Below, piece after piece: positions 1-13,980 of a stretch of DNA of 64,000 bases. The notes below the pieces were generated by a model. That model saw only the letters and a program-made list of their open reading frames with translations. It searched no databases and was not told the origin of the DNA. The DNA is from Strigamia acuminata (lineage: Eukaryota > Arthropoda > Chilopoda > Geophilomorpha > Linotaeniidae). Where the stretch lies: NCBI GenBank assembly GCA_949358305.1, contig OX442317.1, forward strand, positions 9,056,186 through 9,120,185, given 5' to 3'. The position numbers and the translations under genes were made by a program. Numbering within the stretch: the first letter of the stretch is position 1; the number at the start of each line of letters is the position of its first letter.

Positions 1-674
1 TTGATATAATATAGTATTTTATGTAGACACTTAAATCTGCTTAATAGAATTTCAGTACAATAAAAAATATACTTTTCTGTGGCCCTTAATCAGATTATGC
101 CTTCGTGGGCCGCATTTCACACTGCATAGTCATTTACAAAAACACACATCTGTCCCGCTTCTTTCGCATGGATGGAACCATCTTCATCTTCAATGTCTTC
201 ACGGCGATAAGTCGTCTGTCGTCAATCGAAATCCACTTATTTGATCAGTTTACAGTTTTCTCATCATCTTATTTTGGCTCAGGTAACGAGATGGCACTGA
301 AAGAACACTTTTTCTTCTCTCCTCTCTCTCACTTTGATATATATATTTTTTTGACATTTTTCATCTTCTAAACTTATGATTATATAAATTTTGGAAAGAT
401 TTTTTTTTTTTAAAGTTGAGTATTTTCGATTTTTGAGTAACTTTAAATTTTTTTTTTTAAATTTTTTTTTGTTGAGATTTTTGTAATATGTTTTGGTCAC
501 TTTAAGAGAAAAGTTTATCCGAAGGACCTTTAGTTGTTTTTAAATCAAGTTCAAACGGAACAATGTCTTGGCCATCGATTCCATTCTGCGAGATCATCAT
601 ATTTGTGAGGGTCCATCACTGGTTTCCTTATTCGTTTGAGAAAATTCCTTTCTTCCGTCGTTTTCTTTGATCCA
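1..674. other. AT-rich sequence 3' of grainyhead
   Basis: This stretch lies beyond the grainyhead stop codon and probably contains that gene's 3' UTR on the minus strand. It has long T runs around 400-480. I see no coding region with family resemblance; the short open frames here look like chance. Confidence 0.5.
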
Positions 675-3600
675 TTATAATTCGGTGAGCGTGATGTCGA
701 AACCGTCCATGTCGCTGTCCATCACTTTGCACACTTCAATAATAAAAGTGTCCTCGTTGCAGTAATGACGGATCATTTCGTCGTCCATCTTGACCGTAAT
801 CCTGAAAGGGGCAACAATATATGAATACTTGCGACGAGTTAGCCAGAGACGATGAATTCTTTGAAATGTGATGTGGGAAGAAGAACGTGGAAGACAAAAT
901 AACGTTCACCACTTACCCTTTCCGTGATCGCTTAAAAAGGTTCCTGATTCGCGAGGCGCTAATTTTGTATTTGTTTTCGATCTGGAATTAGCAGAGATAT
1001 ACATGAGCTATTGGCCAGGAATGAGCTAGTTTTGTTTTGTGGCAACTGCGAGACTCATGGGGCATTTCCTAGTTTGCATTTCAGACATTTCGTCATTTCT
1101 ATCCGAACGGCAGGTTTAGCTTTGAACATGCTCTTTCGCGGACAAATTGTTTTGTTACCGCACCCGTTGGATCCTCTACCCGCGTTTCAAACGGGTTTAG
1201 GTGGGATTTTTACTCACGCATCCTCTTCCCACGTTTTAAACGGGGTTTAGGTGCGTATTTTTTACTTTCGCATCCTCTACCCGCGTTTTTAACGGGTTTA
1301 GGTGGGATTTTTACTCACGCATTTTGCCTGCCCAAGGAATCATGAGCATCGTCTACGTGCCGCAAAGTTGCTCGGAAAACGTTCGGAGTGGAGTTCGCGC
1401 TCTCTTTGACTCGCGTCTCCGTGTGGTTTGGCAACTTTGGAGGCACTATCAGATTATCGCGTTCGAGGAAACTCGAACGAATAACTGCATTGAAAAAGCC
1501 ATTTTGCTCCTGCCACGCTCTGATCATACGATTACATGCACCGAATATTTTGAGTGGTGAATAATTCGAGTGGTGAGAAAATCAAATTGTTGTGTTTACA
1601 TCGGAAAATAATTCGTGATCACTTTCGGTTTTCGACCAACGGGGAAGTGCCGGAAGCGATGCGCGCATGCGCAATAAAAATACTTCGAGTTCACTCGAAT
1701 TAAACAACCTTCTGCTAGGGATTAATCCTCGTCATCCCTGTTTACATGACAGTTGTGCGCACGGAATATTTCATCTCACTCAAAGTATTCCGTGCATGTA
1801 AACTTAGTATACGTAAATTTCATATTTCATGCATCGCTTGCAACTTTTGCATGTTCAAATGTAAACCTGTCGCGGTGAAATGACAAATGTCTTAAAATGC
1901 CTTAAAGAGATGCGAGATTTATCTACCACCTTCTAATGGTCTCGCAGATTGAATCAAACTAGCTCTTGGATTACAAACATTAAATTTTCTTTCTGAAAAC
2001 CCCCTACAGTTATTTTGTCCTCCAGAATAATGAGGGGGTAGGAAAGGGGCTTTTTTTAACAATAAAGAATAAGTAAAACCACTCACTGCGGTCGCTAACC
2101 CTCCTAGCGAAGGTGGCACCAAATGGAGAGCATTGTACACTTCCTCCTCCTCGCGACGTACGTAAAGCATCACTGTCAAATCAAAGGAAATGAAATATAG
2201 TAAATGCATTTCTCAAGTTTTTCCGTCAAATTATTACGTTGGCTGGATGTTGGAGGGGTGGTTAACTCACCTCTGTCCCCAGGCAAGGCTATTTTGTTTC
2301 TTTTAACAGGTGGGGCTGCAAACACATTGTCTACTGCATTGTCTACCGTTTCAAGTTTTTTGTCCAAGCTGGAATTTTAGAAAGAAAAACGTATAAGTTG
2401 TTGTGAGAATTGGGAGATGCTGATGATTTGTGCAGCTGGAAAGTAACTCACCCTGGGCTGGTTTCTTCGCCACCGTAAAAATTCAGTTCCATACTTGTTA
2501 ACTGGAAATAGAATAAATATATTCAGTTAATTGCATGTCAGGTATGTTTTAAAAAATGGCTAAAATGTCTCTAAATTGTCTCCAAAAATAGTTAATTCTC
2601 TAAATTCGAGAAAACTGTCCCAAAAATGGTCCAAAATCAACAAAACTGTCCCAAAAATGGTCCAAAATCGACAAAACTGTCCAAAACATGGTCTAAAATC
2701 AACAAAACTGTCCCAAAAGTGGTCTAAAATCTACAAAACTGTCCTCAAAATAGTCTAAAATCAACAAAAATATTCCCAAATGGTCTAAAATCTACAAAAC
2801 TGTCCCCAAAATATAACTAATTGGACAAAATTTTTCCTAAAAGTGTCTAAATTAGACAAAACTGTTTCCAAAATGGTCTAATATCGACAAATTGTCCCTA
2901 AATCTTAAAGTGTCTGAATTAGGCATAACCGTCCCTAAAAGTGTGTATAATTAGAAGCGACAGTCCGTAAATTTGTCTAAATCCGACAAAACTGTCCCCA
3001 AAGTTATCTGAACGTTTTGACCCAACATTAAATCTATTATCTGCTGAAATCTGCTAAGGACTGCTGTCTGAAATTGAAATTGCAGTCACGTGATTTGCTT
3101 TAGGTCAAAAATACAGGTTGGAAAAACGAAAAACAAATTAAAAAGTTTTTCATTTATTTTTTCTCCGATATTATTCAATCGATTGAAAGTATTCATTCAA
3201 TGCTCCTTAATTCGATAAAAAAAAAACAAATAAAAAACTCAGTACTTTTTTGGGGACATTGAAAGGTGAAATGTGAACAATTTATCTCATTTTGCGTGGG
3301 CTGTATTCATTCGTGGGAATTCTTTCCTGCATTTCAACACAAATTCTCTCAAGTCAAGGTCGATTATTAGGATTTTTATTTTTATTTAAAAAAAAATTTT
3401 TTTTTTTTAAATTAATTGTAAAAACCATTGAATCAGATTGCAAAATATATTTTTAAAAAAATATTTAGAACACTGAAAAAGTCAAGAAATGCCTTAAAAA
3501 CATTCTGTTGAGCGAATGAAAAAAAAAAAAAATTTCTCCTAACCATAAAAAAGAGACAGTAAATTAAGACATTTAAGGTGCTATCTTAATTCGCAAAGGT

Positions 3601-6600
3601 CAAATAGGGTGATAAATATTTCAACACATTTTATGCATTAAAATGGCGTCCTAAATGCATAAATTGCTAAGTATGAATTTTTAAATATTTTTTTTTTTAC
3701 TTTTCACTTATAAAAACTCTGCCAGATGGCATGTTAATAAAATGAAAAATCCCTAAAGTTTTATTTCCTATTCTTTAACATTGAAATTTATAAATATACG
3801 TTATAAAATGCCGATAAATCGAGTTCCGGAAACTTCCCAACACCAATGATTCATTAAAACCCACTAAAACTCCCATTTTTTATTAAGTTTTTTTTCTTTT
3901 CCTTTTTTTTTACTTTTTCATTCCACTAAAATTTACATAAAAAAAAAATAATATTTTTTATTTCTTTCCGAAACCTGTTTTAGCCTTAAAATGCACTGCA
4001 CAAACATTTCCGGCATAACAGAGCATGTGAACTACTCTTTCTTATTCTCCCTCTAACGGCAAATTATTAATCGCAATAAAAATCGCACGCTATCGGGCTA
4101 GACTTGTGGCACAAGGATTCTCAAGAGTTTGGGAAAACTACGTCGAAGTATTTTCACTCGTTAGTGATTTCTCAGTCCTGGTCACCACACAGACGCAAAA
4201 ACTATATTTTTTAATTTTTAACGTTTTAACGTTATTTTCATAGTGGGGTAACAGTGTCGCGCTATGACCGCAGAGGAACAACAAGTTGGTTATCGCTCTT
4301 TTGTGACCCGAAGAGACAGAATGATTAATTAAGCGTTTGTCACGTGACCCGGACCGATATTTCATCGGAAGCCCTGTGGTTAGTGCTCACCTTATCGAGA
4401 TCACCGGTCGGCGTAAACAGTACAGGAGGCTTGAGCAGGTCACTCATCGAGTAGAACTCCGATCTGTCGCAAGTTGGGTGATAGAGTTCTTCGGATTTTT
4501 TCCGGCCCGGAGTCGACAGTTTTCGCTTGGCCGCTCTCCGCTCTTCGTCTCTTGTTTTCCTTTCCGCTCCCTATGGAAATAAATTGAAAAAATTCAAATT
4601 TCCAAAGTCTAAAGACAGAACTATGCCGCTTTACCTTATCGCAAAACACTTTGATTTGGCAGTAAGCCCTGTGTACCGGCGGTGCCCCCGTATCCCTTAT
4701 GTCGTCGAAGGTGTCTATTTGTAGGTGGAGTGGTAACCCCTAGAAGACAAAAAGAAAAAAAAAAAGGTATAAATATTTTTTAGCGTTTGCAAACAACATT
4801 GATACATTTAGTTGAGAAAGAGACATTAAATTTGATTTATGGAACATGTTTCTATCTCATCACATAAAGTTGGCGTTTGACTTCAGACATTTTTGACAAT
4901 TACGCAATAAATTTCCAAACTTAATCACCGTGAATAATTTTTAAACGCGAATATTTCTCCTCTGTCTGAGGAATTATGACCGAACGTGTAATGAGAATTG
5001 AGAATACAATCCACAGGCTTAACGACCTCACGCACAACGTATCTTTGGCCTAATTACTTTTTAGAGTTTACGGCATTACGCATCTTCGGAACTGAAAAGC
5101 GCTCGACGCCCTTGCCCGACGTTGCCAACATAGTAGATTTTTCAATAACATTTCCCACACGATTTCCATACAGGAAATATCTTTTTTTGCACTAAAATTG
5201 CAGATGATAAATATATTTTGAATGTGACAATTAATACGTGTTTATATTAATTGATTGTTATGCTATTGTAGTGATGCTGTGATAACATGTATTGTTAACA
5301 ATATGCTATTTTTTGGGTTGTGTGTGTTTATTGGGGGGGGGGGTTTATTTGGTTTTTAAGTGTTTTTTTCGTTTTCTTAGGTTTTTAGTAAGGTTTTTAA
5401 GTGTTTTTTTTCTGGACCTCGATAAAAAATTTCAATAGTATCCGGACCCCACTTAAAATTAATTGCCGACCCCTGATTTAGTACCAACAATCGTGCTTTT
5501 TCGTTTTCGCAAACTTTAACCCGAAAAGACTTTTGCGACAAATGAAAAATAACATTTATCTCTGTTATTTTGTGCGTGATTTTTTTTTTAATGTCTTTAT
5601 ATGGCCGAGGTCACTCTGTGTCAATTTTTCATAAACATAAACGGGGAAGTGGGAGAAACAAGAAAGTTGATCATGTACTGTTGAATGATGCAACGGATGA
5701 AAGTGGTAAATTTGATGAAGATATTAGTTGAAATTTACAAAGATTATACTAGGAAAAAAAAAATCAAACACGAAACAACATTCCAAAAAATGTTGCCTGA
5801 TTATTTTTTTTTCTTCTCTTTTTCGCACTGTATGCAGATTCCTGACATCATTTCAACTATTCTTAATCATAAAATTCATTTCCCATAAATATCAGAAGCA
5901 AGTCGAGGCATTAACATCGAAATTCTGGTTTTAACCAACTTTTGTTACCACGAGTGATCTTTTCCTAGAGTTCAAGCTCACAAAGGAAATAACGCTAAAA
6001 TATATTACTCGAGTTTGTAGTTGTTTATTTACTTCATATAATTCTTAACACTGCTAAATAACAACTGGAATTAGAAAATCGACTGCGCAGAATGGGGTGC
6101 ATCGTATGAATTTAGCATTAAGATACCGCAAACTTTAGTTCTGCCTTCTATTTTCTTTCGAAAGACACTCCGTTAAAACCCGGGCCACTATATTTAGTTG
6201 TTTATGTTTTCGCAGTTTTTGGTGATGCTTGAGTAAGTTTTCTCTGTAAATACGCTTATGTATCGTTCAAATAGAACTGATTGTTAGATCTTAAGGATTT
6301 ATTATGCTTTTTAGCTGTTTTTGATGTTCAAAAAGAGAGATTTTGAACGTTGCATTAACAATCTCTTGTTCAAACATAAAAACAACATTTTTCTTTGCCC
6401 AGAAAGTCGAGAACGGCAACAGTAAACCCCAGCCCATTATCTAGTTACTTTTTCACCTCGCTTCAAAGGTAGCACGAAAGAATAGGTACTAACTGCCCCT
6501 TTTCCCCCATTTAATTCATAACCCCTCACATTCTATTCACAAACTCCCCCTGGTATCCTTCACCCCAACTACAAATTTCTTCACTGCTTTTCATCCCGCA

Positions 6601-9600
6601 TTGAACAAAACAGCGAAAAGGAGAATTATGAGGTGGGAATATTATTCCAAGCACTTGTATCTGTGGGAAAGAAACTCCATTCCCTCGCTCTCGCTCACAA
6701 CGCACGTGACCGAAGAAGATCGTTCAAATTCAAAATGCCGACCTCCTGGCGACTAAATTTGGAAATGTTGGCCTAAATATGCAACTCTTTGAAACCGTCT
6801 TATTCTCATCATGAACCGTGCAGACGTCGGCGGGTCAACAAATCAGGTCAGGGGAGGTGGGAAAAGGTTCGTCTGCCCTTTGTGGACGCTCGTGACCCAT
6901 GGACGTGGCGCGCGCGCATTCGGGGGAGGAAAAAAAGAAGCCAACCTACCTTGACCCCTTTTTGGTTGCTAAAGTCTGTACTTAGGCATTGCACGGCCAC
7001 ATTGATCTGTTGGTAGATGAAAAAAAGAATTAAATTAGGAAGGAAAAAAAAGGAATTAAGATTTGTGCAGTCACGTGAGCAGGTCACGCGGGGGCGGCCG
7101 ATGCTCTAATTGGAGTCGCGGCGGTAATAATTACCTTGGCGGGGGATTCCAACGGGTTCCAGTAGATGGCGATGGTGTTGTGCGCCACCTCCTCGATGCA
7201 GCCGACCAATCCCGAGCTGTTTTTCGTATCTGAAAGCGACCAATCAGATCAAGGTCAAACACTTGTTGCGCTTCGAATGCAGATTGGAACGAGATGGAGA
7301 TAAATAAATCAATAAATGAAAATTGCGTTTTGGTTTTGGTTTGGGTGGAATTGGGCGCCATTTTGTATCCTTTTTATAAAAATTTTAGAAAAAGTCTTTT
7401 TTTTAAAAAAAATTATTTTTTTTTTTTAAATTTAATTAATTTTTTTTTTTTTTTTTAGAATTTATTGATTTTTCTATATTTTTTAATTGGGAGCCAAGAT
7501 GGCGCCTTGGTTAGTTTGGAGTTTTCACCTGCAGTTTGATCCACTCAAGAGCTGCTTGTAAACAAGACGCGAGAAAAAGAAAAATTATTTGCAAAAGAGT
7601 TAAGAAGAGACACAAGGTTGTAAGAAATTTGTTTTTTCAAATTAAAAAGGAAGAAAAAAAAAGGCTAAAATGTAAAAAAGGCTCATCAGCACATGACTGG
7701 AATAGGAAATGAGGAAACGTGGTAGGATGGTTGAACGAACTCGACACTAGACGCTGCACTCCTGCGCGAAACGTGACGTCTCAACCTCAAACACCACAGC
7801 TAGGGGGAGGGAGGTGATCGAAGGATAACTGCTCGAAAAATCCATGGCCGAGCTCGAAATAGTTGCCGACACCGAGGTCACCAACATGGCGGCAACACGG
7901 AAACCCGAACAAGGCCACCATACGGTCATTTTTTTGAAAATATGTATATATATCATAAATGATATACGACGTACCTGCATCGAGGATCCGCTGTTTGACG
8001 CTGTGCTGACGGCCGTGCCAGAACTGCCATGCCTTCACTTCTTCCTCCGAACTTTTCTCTTCGCGGAACACCAACATTATCATACTCTGTTATTAAACCA
8101 AAATGGGTCCATCAGAATCGGTGCCACACCTAACCTCCGGGGGATATCGACTCTTACCTTCACCGTGTGGCTTTTCAAGGGTTTGTCGCCGTCCGGGATG
8201 TATTCGAGCGTGATTCCGTAAAATTGACCTGAAAGATGACATTGTTTTAGCGCAAACTCGCAAGACCGTCCAAAAACGGCGTTTTGGAGCCCTATCGGCA
8301 GACTAATGTTCAATGTATCAAAGTGTACGTACCTTTATTGATGTACGTTATGCGATCGTCTTCGCGCCTTTGGGACGTCGAGATGGGTGCTTCGAGATAG
8401 TACCTGAATCCCACCGTGGAATATCTATCCCGACGAATAAAAAAGGAAGTCAGCAACCAATTATCTCTCGGCCTCTCAAAGAACTCACAATTTGGGTATT
8501 TGCACTTTATCGGCTTCGGAATTCCTACTGAAATCGTTCCACGGCCGACGAGCATTGGGGGCCACTGAGCTGGGCCTGGTGTCCGTCAATTGAGATTGTT
8601 GAGACAGCTCGGAATAATCGAAGATCTGCAAGGGAAAGAGTCGGTAAGGCTCGTCTCCAACCTCTTCGGGCACTGCAATGTCCTACCTGAGGAAGTCCTG
8701 CGGAGTCGCGCGGGGTAATGGCCGCTTCGCCGATGCCCGAGTCCGGCGAAGGCAAGTCCACGGTCAAGTTGGATTTGTAGCTGGTGTTGTTGGTCCCGGC
8801 GGGCCTCAAGTATCTCTCGACGAAAGAGGAAGCGTTGGCGTCCTGGGCGGTGGCGGCGCCCGCAAACTGATCCCCGCCGACGTAGTAGTCTCGGTAGTAG
8901 TCGTTGGTGGCTCCGAAGGCCGCGGCGGTGGTGGCGGCCGACGCCCTCGAAGAGTTGGAGAACTGATTCTGCGGCGCCGGCAGCACGCCATATTGAGTCA
9001 CGTGCTCGTACGAGGCGGTCGACATGTTTGTGAAATTGGCGTAGGACTGCGTGGCGGACATGTCTGTCCGGGACGAATTGGCGTCGGCGTCGGCGACCGG
9101 GGTTGCGGCGGGCGTGGGCGGCGAGCGCGCCAGGGGGCTGTCGGCGGGTTCCCTCTTGATGGAGGCCGGGTCCGAGTCGGCGTCTCCGTTCAGGTGCAAG
9201 GCCTTCTCGTTAGCCTTGTCGGGGCTCTTTCTGCTGGTCAAATCCTCCGGTTCTCTCTTCACACTGTTGAGGTAGAGATCGACGTCACCGCTGGCTGGGG
9301 AAGACGATGCCTCGCGGCTTCCTTTCACAGCGCTACGTCACCAAAACCGATCGACTTGAGTCACGCTCACTCGCAAATTGCAACCGCTTCCTCTACGCAT
9401 GTAGCGCACGTGTGCGGGACCAGAGCCAACAGCCAACACTCTCCAAAAACAACCCGAAAGGTGTCGCTCCCCAATTAATATTCAGCTCGATATTCACTCC
9501 CCATTACGAAATAACTTACGTAAACACAAAAAATAAATTTTCTATCTTGTTTTCCGTTCGAAAAACCACCCGAAACACCTTACAATGACCCTAAAAATAG

Positions 9601-12581
9601 AAACCCTCGATAGGGGAACGGACAAGAGGAGCTTTTCGTGTTGTTTACGTCTCTGGAAACCCGAACCACGTGTTCCACACACACATACTTCAAAAATATA
9701 TTTTCCAAATAGTAATAATAATATTTGGATGTATATAGATGAAGAGAAATAGATTTCCTACCTCCAGATGTCGGGCAGCGCGTACTTGTCGTTGATCTTG
9801 CGGTTGTCGACGACCTTGTCGATGGACGGGAGCTTGTAGTACTCGTACAACAATCCAAGATTCGATGCCTGTTCGTCACCACCATTGATATTGAGCATGG
9901 CCGTGGTGGCAGCCGTGAGAGGGTGTTCGTAGTAGGCCCTCCAGCCGTCTTCGCCTTCTGCTAAGTCGGTCATGCGATCCGAGTCGGACGACGGAGCCGG
10001 TGTCGCTTGCTGTAGATATTCCTCGGCCAACAACTTGTCTTTGCTGCGGTTCAAACAAATGTCTCACATTGGTACCTCGTCGCCAATCGCCAATAGGACG
10101 GGCCGATGCGTGGCCCCTCCTATTCCCCCCCCCCCTGCACCCCCCCAAAAACCTTTCTTCCTTTCACTTTGCTCTCCCCTGGCTCTTTGAAAAGGGTCTT
10201 AAAGAGGGCTGGGATCGGAGTATGCGGGGTGGGGGGACGTTTGTGAGGTAACTCTGCACCTGTGGGAAAAGGCGGCGGGAATTGGGAGTGGTTGGAGATT
10301 CACAGGTGAAATTTTTCGTAACGCGCATCAAAAGGGGTAGAGGCGATAAAGAAGAAGAACGGACAGGACGTTGCCCCGGTGCACGTGAAACAACCGGTCG
10401 TCGTGTTCGTCAGCTGTCGGGGTGACGTCATTTTGCGCGTCATTTCGGCCCACTTGGGGAGGGGTGAGCTTTTGTTTTGGTCCGATCCACTTTTTTTTGT
10501 TTTTTGGGGATTTTTTTGGACGAAATTGGATTTTTTGGAGGAAAATTGGATTTTTTTGGAGGGAAATTCGTGTTTTTCGGTTTCTTGCACTTGGGTGACG
10601 TCATTGCACATTGAGGCACGAAAACGAAGGTGTTTTTTTGTTTTTTTAATTTTTGTTTTTTTTATTTTGGGGAAAAAATTTTTCTTTTTCTTTTTCACCT
10701 TCGCCCACAGGTGCGTGAAACGCGCACAAGGTCACGCGACGCGACCACAGTGGACGTTGGCAAGGGGAGCATTTACCAAGAGGGTCCCCGAGGGCATTTT
10801 CAATTCTTACACCTGATTTTTTTTTTTTCTTTCTTGGGGTGGGGGGCACCGCGAGTGAATTCAACAGCCGAACCCCGCCCATCGTCTCCAGGAGAACGTA
10901 ATGCAAAAATGCCCTTGGACGAGAACGTTGCATCGAAACGCGTCTTAGGGGGTTCGTGACATCACTCGATGACGTTTGGTTGCACCCTATCGTTAAAAAT
11001 TCAATTTTTTCCTTTTTTTCCGCTCGAAAAATTTCGATTTTTCGCCGCAAAACGTGAAAACATTCCGCCATTTAATTCTTTTTTATTTTTTTAAAATTTT
11101 TTTCTAAATTTTTTTTTCTAATTTTTTTTTGTTTGATTTTTCAAAATGTCGGAAAAATGAGTTTAAGAATGATCACTTTAAAACACCGGGGTCACCTTCC
11201 CAGAACAACGACCCCCAGGCGTCTCTGGTGTAGCCAAATACGTGATTTGAGTTTTGATTCAGTGATGCGCTTGTTTGTGAGCATGCGCAATCCTATTTCC
11301 GGCAGGGGTCGCCAACGAGTCGGCTGTCGATGACCGTTCTGACGCGCATGGACGAACTAACCTGTGTGCCAAATCAACCCACACGCACCTGTTGCCTACC
11401 CCCAATCACAAGTGTCCCGTCGCTCAACCAGGGGACGTTTTCGACCTTTTGCAGCGTTGGAAATAAAACGAAAAAGTTTTGAAAGTTTTGAAAGTTTTTT
11501 TTTTGCACTTGGCCTCCCCCTCAATCGGACGATACGAATACGACCGTCGATTTATGACCACACGAGGTGAAAAAATGGTCTCGGGGCATTTGCACCTATC
11601 TTTAGAAATCCTATGTTGCATCAAACTGGATGACGACACACTCGAAAACCCATCCTCGAAGTTTGGAAAAGTTTTAAAACGAAGAGAAAAATTGGAAAAG
11701 TTGGAAATCTCGTTGAAAAAAGTCGAAAAAAGGAAAAAAATTCGATTTTTTCGTCGTAAATGTCGAAAAAAAGGATAAATTCTTAATTTTTTCGTTGAAA
11801 AAGTTGAAAAAAATCAAATATTTCTCGATTTTTTCGTCCAAACGGTCGGAAAAATAAAAAAAAAATCGATTTTCCATCAAAAAGTTCAAAATTCCTCGAA
11901 AATTCCGTCCGAAACATCGACAACTTCCAGTTCCCCATCGAAAAACCAAACATTCCGACCCAAAAATCAGTGCAAAACTCCCTCAAACAAAACCATTCTT
12001 CCATACAACGCCCCACCTTGTCCTCTCCCCCCCACCTCTCCCCCAAAAATCCAAAAACCAACCAAAAAATCCAAACCCAAAAACCAAAAATTCCCAAAAC
12101 CAAAAAAAAAAAAAAAAAAAAAAGAAAAAGAAAAAAAAACTCGAAAACCGGACAAAGTAGCGATTCCGACCGACCATTTTCGCCCCAATTGACACATATG
12201 GTGCCCTTTTGCCAGCCCGCTAATCCAACTCGGATCCCGTCGTCCCAGCACCGAGATAATCATCAAAAGCAAGTTTAATCGCACGCATCGGGACGCGCGG
12301 AGCGCAAAAGTGCGAACGGGGGAAAGCGAGTGAATCGTGGAGCGTCTTAAAGAAGAAGCCCGTCCTCCATCTTGTCTCCCACCTGTTTGCTCTTACCTGG
12401 ACGAATCGGCGTCCGAAAAAGCGGCGAAAACCGTTGGACTCGGAGTGGACGAGGGATTCGTGTCCATCATCGACCGGCCAAACACCATCCGAAGACCCTC
12501 ATCTGCTCCGATAAAAGTGTGAGGTGCGCTGGGGCCGTGCCGGTGGATGGTCGCGTAAACCGAGTGCGGAGAGGCAGACAC
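675..12581 (-). CDS. grh: Grainyhead transcription factor (CP2/Grh family), 16 exons
   Basis: Sequence-specific transcription factor of epithelial and cuticle genes. Exons on the minus strand, 5' to 3': 12581-12397, 10043-9762, 9317-8687, 8625-8489, 8424-8333, 8228-8158, 8086-7975, 7229-7135, 7006-6950, 4739-4635, 4570-4391, 2501-2452, 2368-2271, 2172-2087, 981-917, 801-675. All joins are GT-AG and keep phase, giving about 790 residues. Family blocks seen: the N-terminal activation segment ([14 protein letters not shown], exon 2), the [15 protein letters not shown] stretch (exon 3), the DNA-binding core from exon 4 to exon 11 ([60 protein letters not shown]), and the C-terminal dimerisation part ([28 protein letters not shown]), ending LTEL-stop. 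The core closely resembles insect Grh. Uncertain: the start codon (Met at 12581, or Met further in) and the exon 3 acceptor (9317 or, in the same phase, 9290). Alternative first exons are likely in this family but were not identified. Confidence 0.95.
1165..1322. repeat. Three-unit tandem repeat in grainyhead intron 14
   Basis: About three units of roughly 50-55 bp, each built as catcctctacccgcgttt, then acgggtttaggtg, then a T-rich stretch and a tcacgcat-like end. The units are imperfect. It lies in the intron between the exons ending at 2087 and starting at 981. Confidence 0.75.
1532..1801. mobile_element. Candidate MITE with about 25-bp inverted termini
   Basis: The left end (1532-1556) and the reverse complement of the right end (1777-1801) agree at all but two or three of about 25 positions, starting ttacatgcac and continuing to tttgagtg. 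No coding capacity; no clear target duplication. It sits in grainyhead intron 14. The superfamily is not assigned. Confidence 0.5.
2575..3010. repeat. Minisatellite, about 30-bp unit, grainyhead intron 11
   Basis: Repeated units of the form aaaactgtcccaaaaatggt followed by ctaaaatc and a short variable part. Units decay towards the right end. It lies in the intron upstream of the 50-bp exon 2452-2501 (minus strand). Confidence 0.8.
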
Positions 12582-12999
12582 CTTACCAACTGAGCTCGCT
12601 TCTCTGGCTTCTCACCTCGCAACGCAGAGCAGCGCCGCCCTGACAACGCGCAGGTGGGAGGGAGCGTTCAACAGCCTCGCTCGGCGCGCCGCCATCTTGG
12701 ATTCGGAGCGGCCTGGCTCGGGCTCGGGGCGAAGGAAAGGAGGCAAAGGGGAATGGGGATGATGGGATGGCATGCATGAGTGTGGTTTACGCATGCTTAA
12801 TGCTCTATACCGGGGGGAAGTGTATTAAGGGTCGGTCGGTGCAGTGCGGGTTCACGTTTGAGGGTTTTTGGGATTTTTTTTAATTTTTTTTTTTTTTTTT
12901 TGGTTTTTGGATTTTTGGTTAGAAATTTTTTTTGGTTTATTTATGGGGTGTTTACATACAAAATGATTGTTTTTATTTTTTGTAGATTTTTTTACGTGT
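12582..12999. other. Region upstream of grainyhead exon 1
   Basis: GC-rich DNA to about 12850, then T-rich DNA. It probably holds the promoter and 5' UTR of the grainyhead transcript read on the minus strand. No definite promoter element or gene is supported. Confidence 0.35.
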
Positions 13000-13980
13000 A
13001 AAATGTTGTTTTTACACGCGTTTACACGTAAAGTGACTGTTTTTAATCATTTTAACAGTTGTTTTACACTTAGAATGACTTTGTTTTTATTATTTGACAT
13101 ACATTTACATGTACAGTCATTGTTTTTAATTATTTTCCACCTAAAATCAGCTTTTAGATGTTTATACACGTATTTACACATAAAATATCTTTGATTGTAT
13201 AATTTTTACACGTAAAGTCATTATTTTGCACCTAAAATAACTTTTAAGTTGTTTTTACACGTTATTTACACATGTAAAGTCATTGTTTTTAATTATTTTG
13301 CACTTAAAATGCCTTTTTAGTTGTTTTTACACGTTATTTACACACGTAAAGTCACTTTTTTAAATTATTTTGCACTTAAAATGAATTTTTAGTTGTTTTT
13401 ACACGTTATTTACACATGTAAAGTCATTGTTTTTAATTATTTTGCACATAAATGACTTTTTAATTGTTTTTACACGTTATTTACACATGTAGTCATTGTT
13501 TTTAATTATTTTCCACCTAAAATCAGCTTTTAGATGTTTTTACACGTATTTACACAAAATATCTTTGATTGTATAATTTTCACACCCAAAATGACTTTTT
13601 AGTTGTTTTTACACGTTATTTACACACGTAAAGTCATTGTTTGTAATTATTTTGCACATAAATGACTTTTTAGTTGTTTTTACACGTTATTTACACACGT
13701 AAAGTCACCTTTTTAAATATTATTTTGCACCTAAAATGAATTTTTAGTTGTTTTTACACGTTATTTACACATGTAGTCATTGTTTTTAATTATTTTGCAC
13801 CTAAAATGACTTTTTAGTTGTTTTTACACGTTATTTACACATGTAAAGTCATTGTTTTTAATTAGTTTGCACCTTTAATGACTTTTTAGTTGTTTTTACA
13901 CGTTATTTACACATGTAGTCATCGTTTTTAATTATTTTGCACCTAAAATGACTTTTTAGTTGTTTTTACACTTAAAATGC
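13000..13980. repeat. Tandem array, about 74-bp unit
   Basis: More than ten head-to-tail units with the recurring blocks gttgtttttacacgttattt, acacatgtaaagtcattg, tttttaattattttgcacc and taaaatgacttttta. Some units lack parts, so the period varies from about 66 to 78 bp. No coding potential. Confidence 0.9.

Noticed and set aside
11303..11320. caggggtcgccaac as a hAT left end
   Set aside because: No matching right end or target duplication; the match is short.
11970..12278. Lysine/proline-rich frame and its phenylalanine-rich opposite
   Set aside because: Low-complexity A-rich DNA inside grainyhead intron 1.
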